DNA from: Cenarchaeum sp. SB0662_bin_33
Lineage (GTDB): Archaea; Thermoproteota; Nitrososphaeria; Nitrososphaerales; Nitrosopumilaceae
Assembly (NCBI GenBank): GCA_009840065.1
Contig: VXON01000053.1
Span: 1 to 15,685, forward strand
DNA length: 15,685 nucleotides
Direction of reading: 5' to 3'
The notes under the pieces: generated by a model
Databases searched by the model: none
What the model was told of the DNA's origin: nothing
Seen by the model: the letters and a program-made list of their open reading frames with translations, nothing else
Position numbers and translations under genes: made by a program
Shown here: positions 15,300 through 15,685 of the stretch, in pieces
Layout: each line of letters starts with the position of its first letter
Position numbering within the stretch: the first letter of the stretch is position 1

Positions 15300-15685
15300 T
15301 TACTCCACTACTACTGTACCAATCATCCAAGGATGTACTAGGCAGAAGTAGGGATATGTGCCAGACTCTTCAAATGTATGTGAAAAGACCGTGCCTGCCA
15401 TAACCAATCCGCTATCAAAGACGTTGGTAGGTCCATCTCTAGGAGAACCCGATGATACTGTGTGGGCAGCGACATCATTATTCACCCAGTTTACCGTATC
15501 ACCTACTTGAGCCATGATGGATGAGGGCATAAAGCACGTATCGTCCAATTCACAACCCGGAACAGATGTTCCTTCAGGAGTTATCACATCCCATGAAGTA
15601 GGACCGGTAGGTGCGACATCATCAGCCATCATGGTATCATCAGCCATCATGGTATCATCAGCCATCATGGTATCATCAGCCATCA
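15300..15685 (-). CDS. Blue (type 1) copper protein, amicyanin/plastocyanin-like, N-terminus cut by window
   Basis: The visible C-terminal 128 or so residues form a cupredoxin domain that carries electrons through a type 1 copper site, in these archaea outside the cytoplasmic membrane. The ligands are seen: a histidine in AAHTV (codon at 15462-15464) and the C-terminal loop C-L-V-H-P-W-M with Cys, His and Met (codons 15342-15344, 15333-15335, 15324-15326). The C-x2-H-x2-M spacing is that of amicyanin rather than plant plastocyanin. Two further cysteines in GCELDDTCFMPSS may form a disulphide. The domain is preceded by repeated TMMADD units forming an acidic, methionine-rich linker. The true start, presumably with a signal peptide or membrane anchor, lies beyond 15685; the apparent Met near the edge is only part of the repeat. 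Several such proteins usually replace cytochrome c in ammonia-oxidising archaea. Confidence 0.88.
   Translation of the reverse strand, partial: MADDTMMADDTMMADDTMMADDVAPTGPTSWDVITPEGTSVPGCELDDTCFMPSSIMAQVGDTVNWVNNDVAAHTVSSGSPRDGPTNVFDSGLVMAGTVFSHTFEESGTYPYFCLVHPWMIGTVVVE
15625..15685. repeat. 18-base tandem repeat encoding the copper protein linker
   Basis: The unit GCCATCATGGTATCATCA occurs three times without a mismatch (15625-15642, 15643-15660, 15661-15678) and begins a fourth time at 15679. On the minus strand each unit encodes six residues, MADDTM in one phase. The array continues past the window. Copy number may vary between strains because identical units are prone to slippage. Confidence 0.9.

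Noticed and set aside
15625..15685. CRISPR-like array at the right edge
   Set aside because: The units are directly adjacent without spacers and are in frame inside the copper protein gene.

Overview
The window looks like chromosomal DNA of an ammonia-oxidising archaeon of the Nitrososphaerota (Thaumarchaeota), probably marine or Nitrosopumilales-like. This is inferred from four things. Several genes have TATA-like boxes about 26-27 bases before the ATG (leaderless archaeal promoters). Isoleucine ATA and arginine AGG/AGA codons are used heavily. The right end carries a secreted amicyanin/plastocyanin-type blue copper protein, typical of this phylum. The remaining genes (AIM24-like protein, DHH phosphoesterase, citrate synthase, siroheme synthase, uvrBAC) fit such a genome. 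The genus cannot be read from the sequence.

Layout. Bases 1-531 are a gene-free spacer with palindromes. An AIM24/TIGR00266-type gene (532-1206, +) converges on a DHH/DHHA1 phosphoesterase (1363-2361, -). The phosphoesterase and citrate synthase (2440-3621, +) are transcribed away from each other from a compact double promoter. The citrate synthase stop overlaps by 4 bases the start of a 128-residue protein (3618-4004) that I read as a small, partly degenerate RNase H-fold protein. It is followed by a large N6-adenine DNA methyltransferase (4049-6682). A 639-base spacer (6683-7321) holds a possible folded RNA and a nested inverted repeat. Next is a strikingly AT-rich gene for precorrin-2 dehydrogenase/siroheme synthase (7322-7996), then another spacer of about 1 kb (7997-8992).

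The right half is a complete nucleotide excision repair operon, uvrB-uvrA-uvrC (8993-15288). Both internal junctions are 8-base overlaps and the downstream genes start with GTG and TTG. The operon converges, with an 11-base gap, on a copper protein gene cut by the window edge, whose N-terminal linker is an 18-base tandem repeat.

How the genes work together: UvrA and UvrB find and verify DNA lesions and UvrC makes the two incisions. Citrate synthase, siroheme synthase and the copper protein belong to central carbon, tetrapyrrole and electron-transfer metabolism. The least explained part is the RNase H-like protein plus methyltransferase pair, which could be a DNA modification or defence module. 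No restriction nuclease motif is visible in the window.
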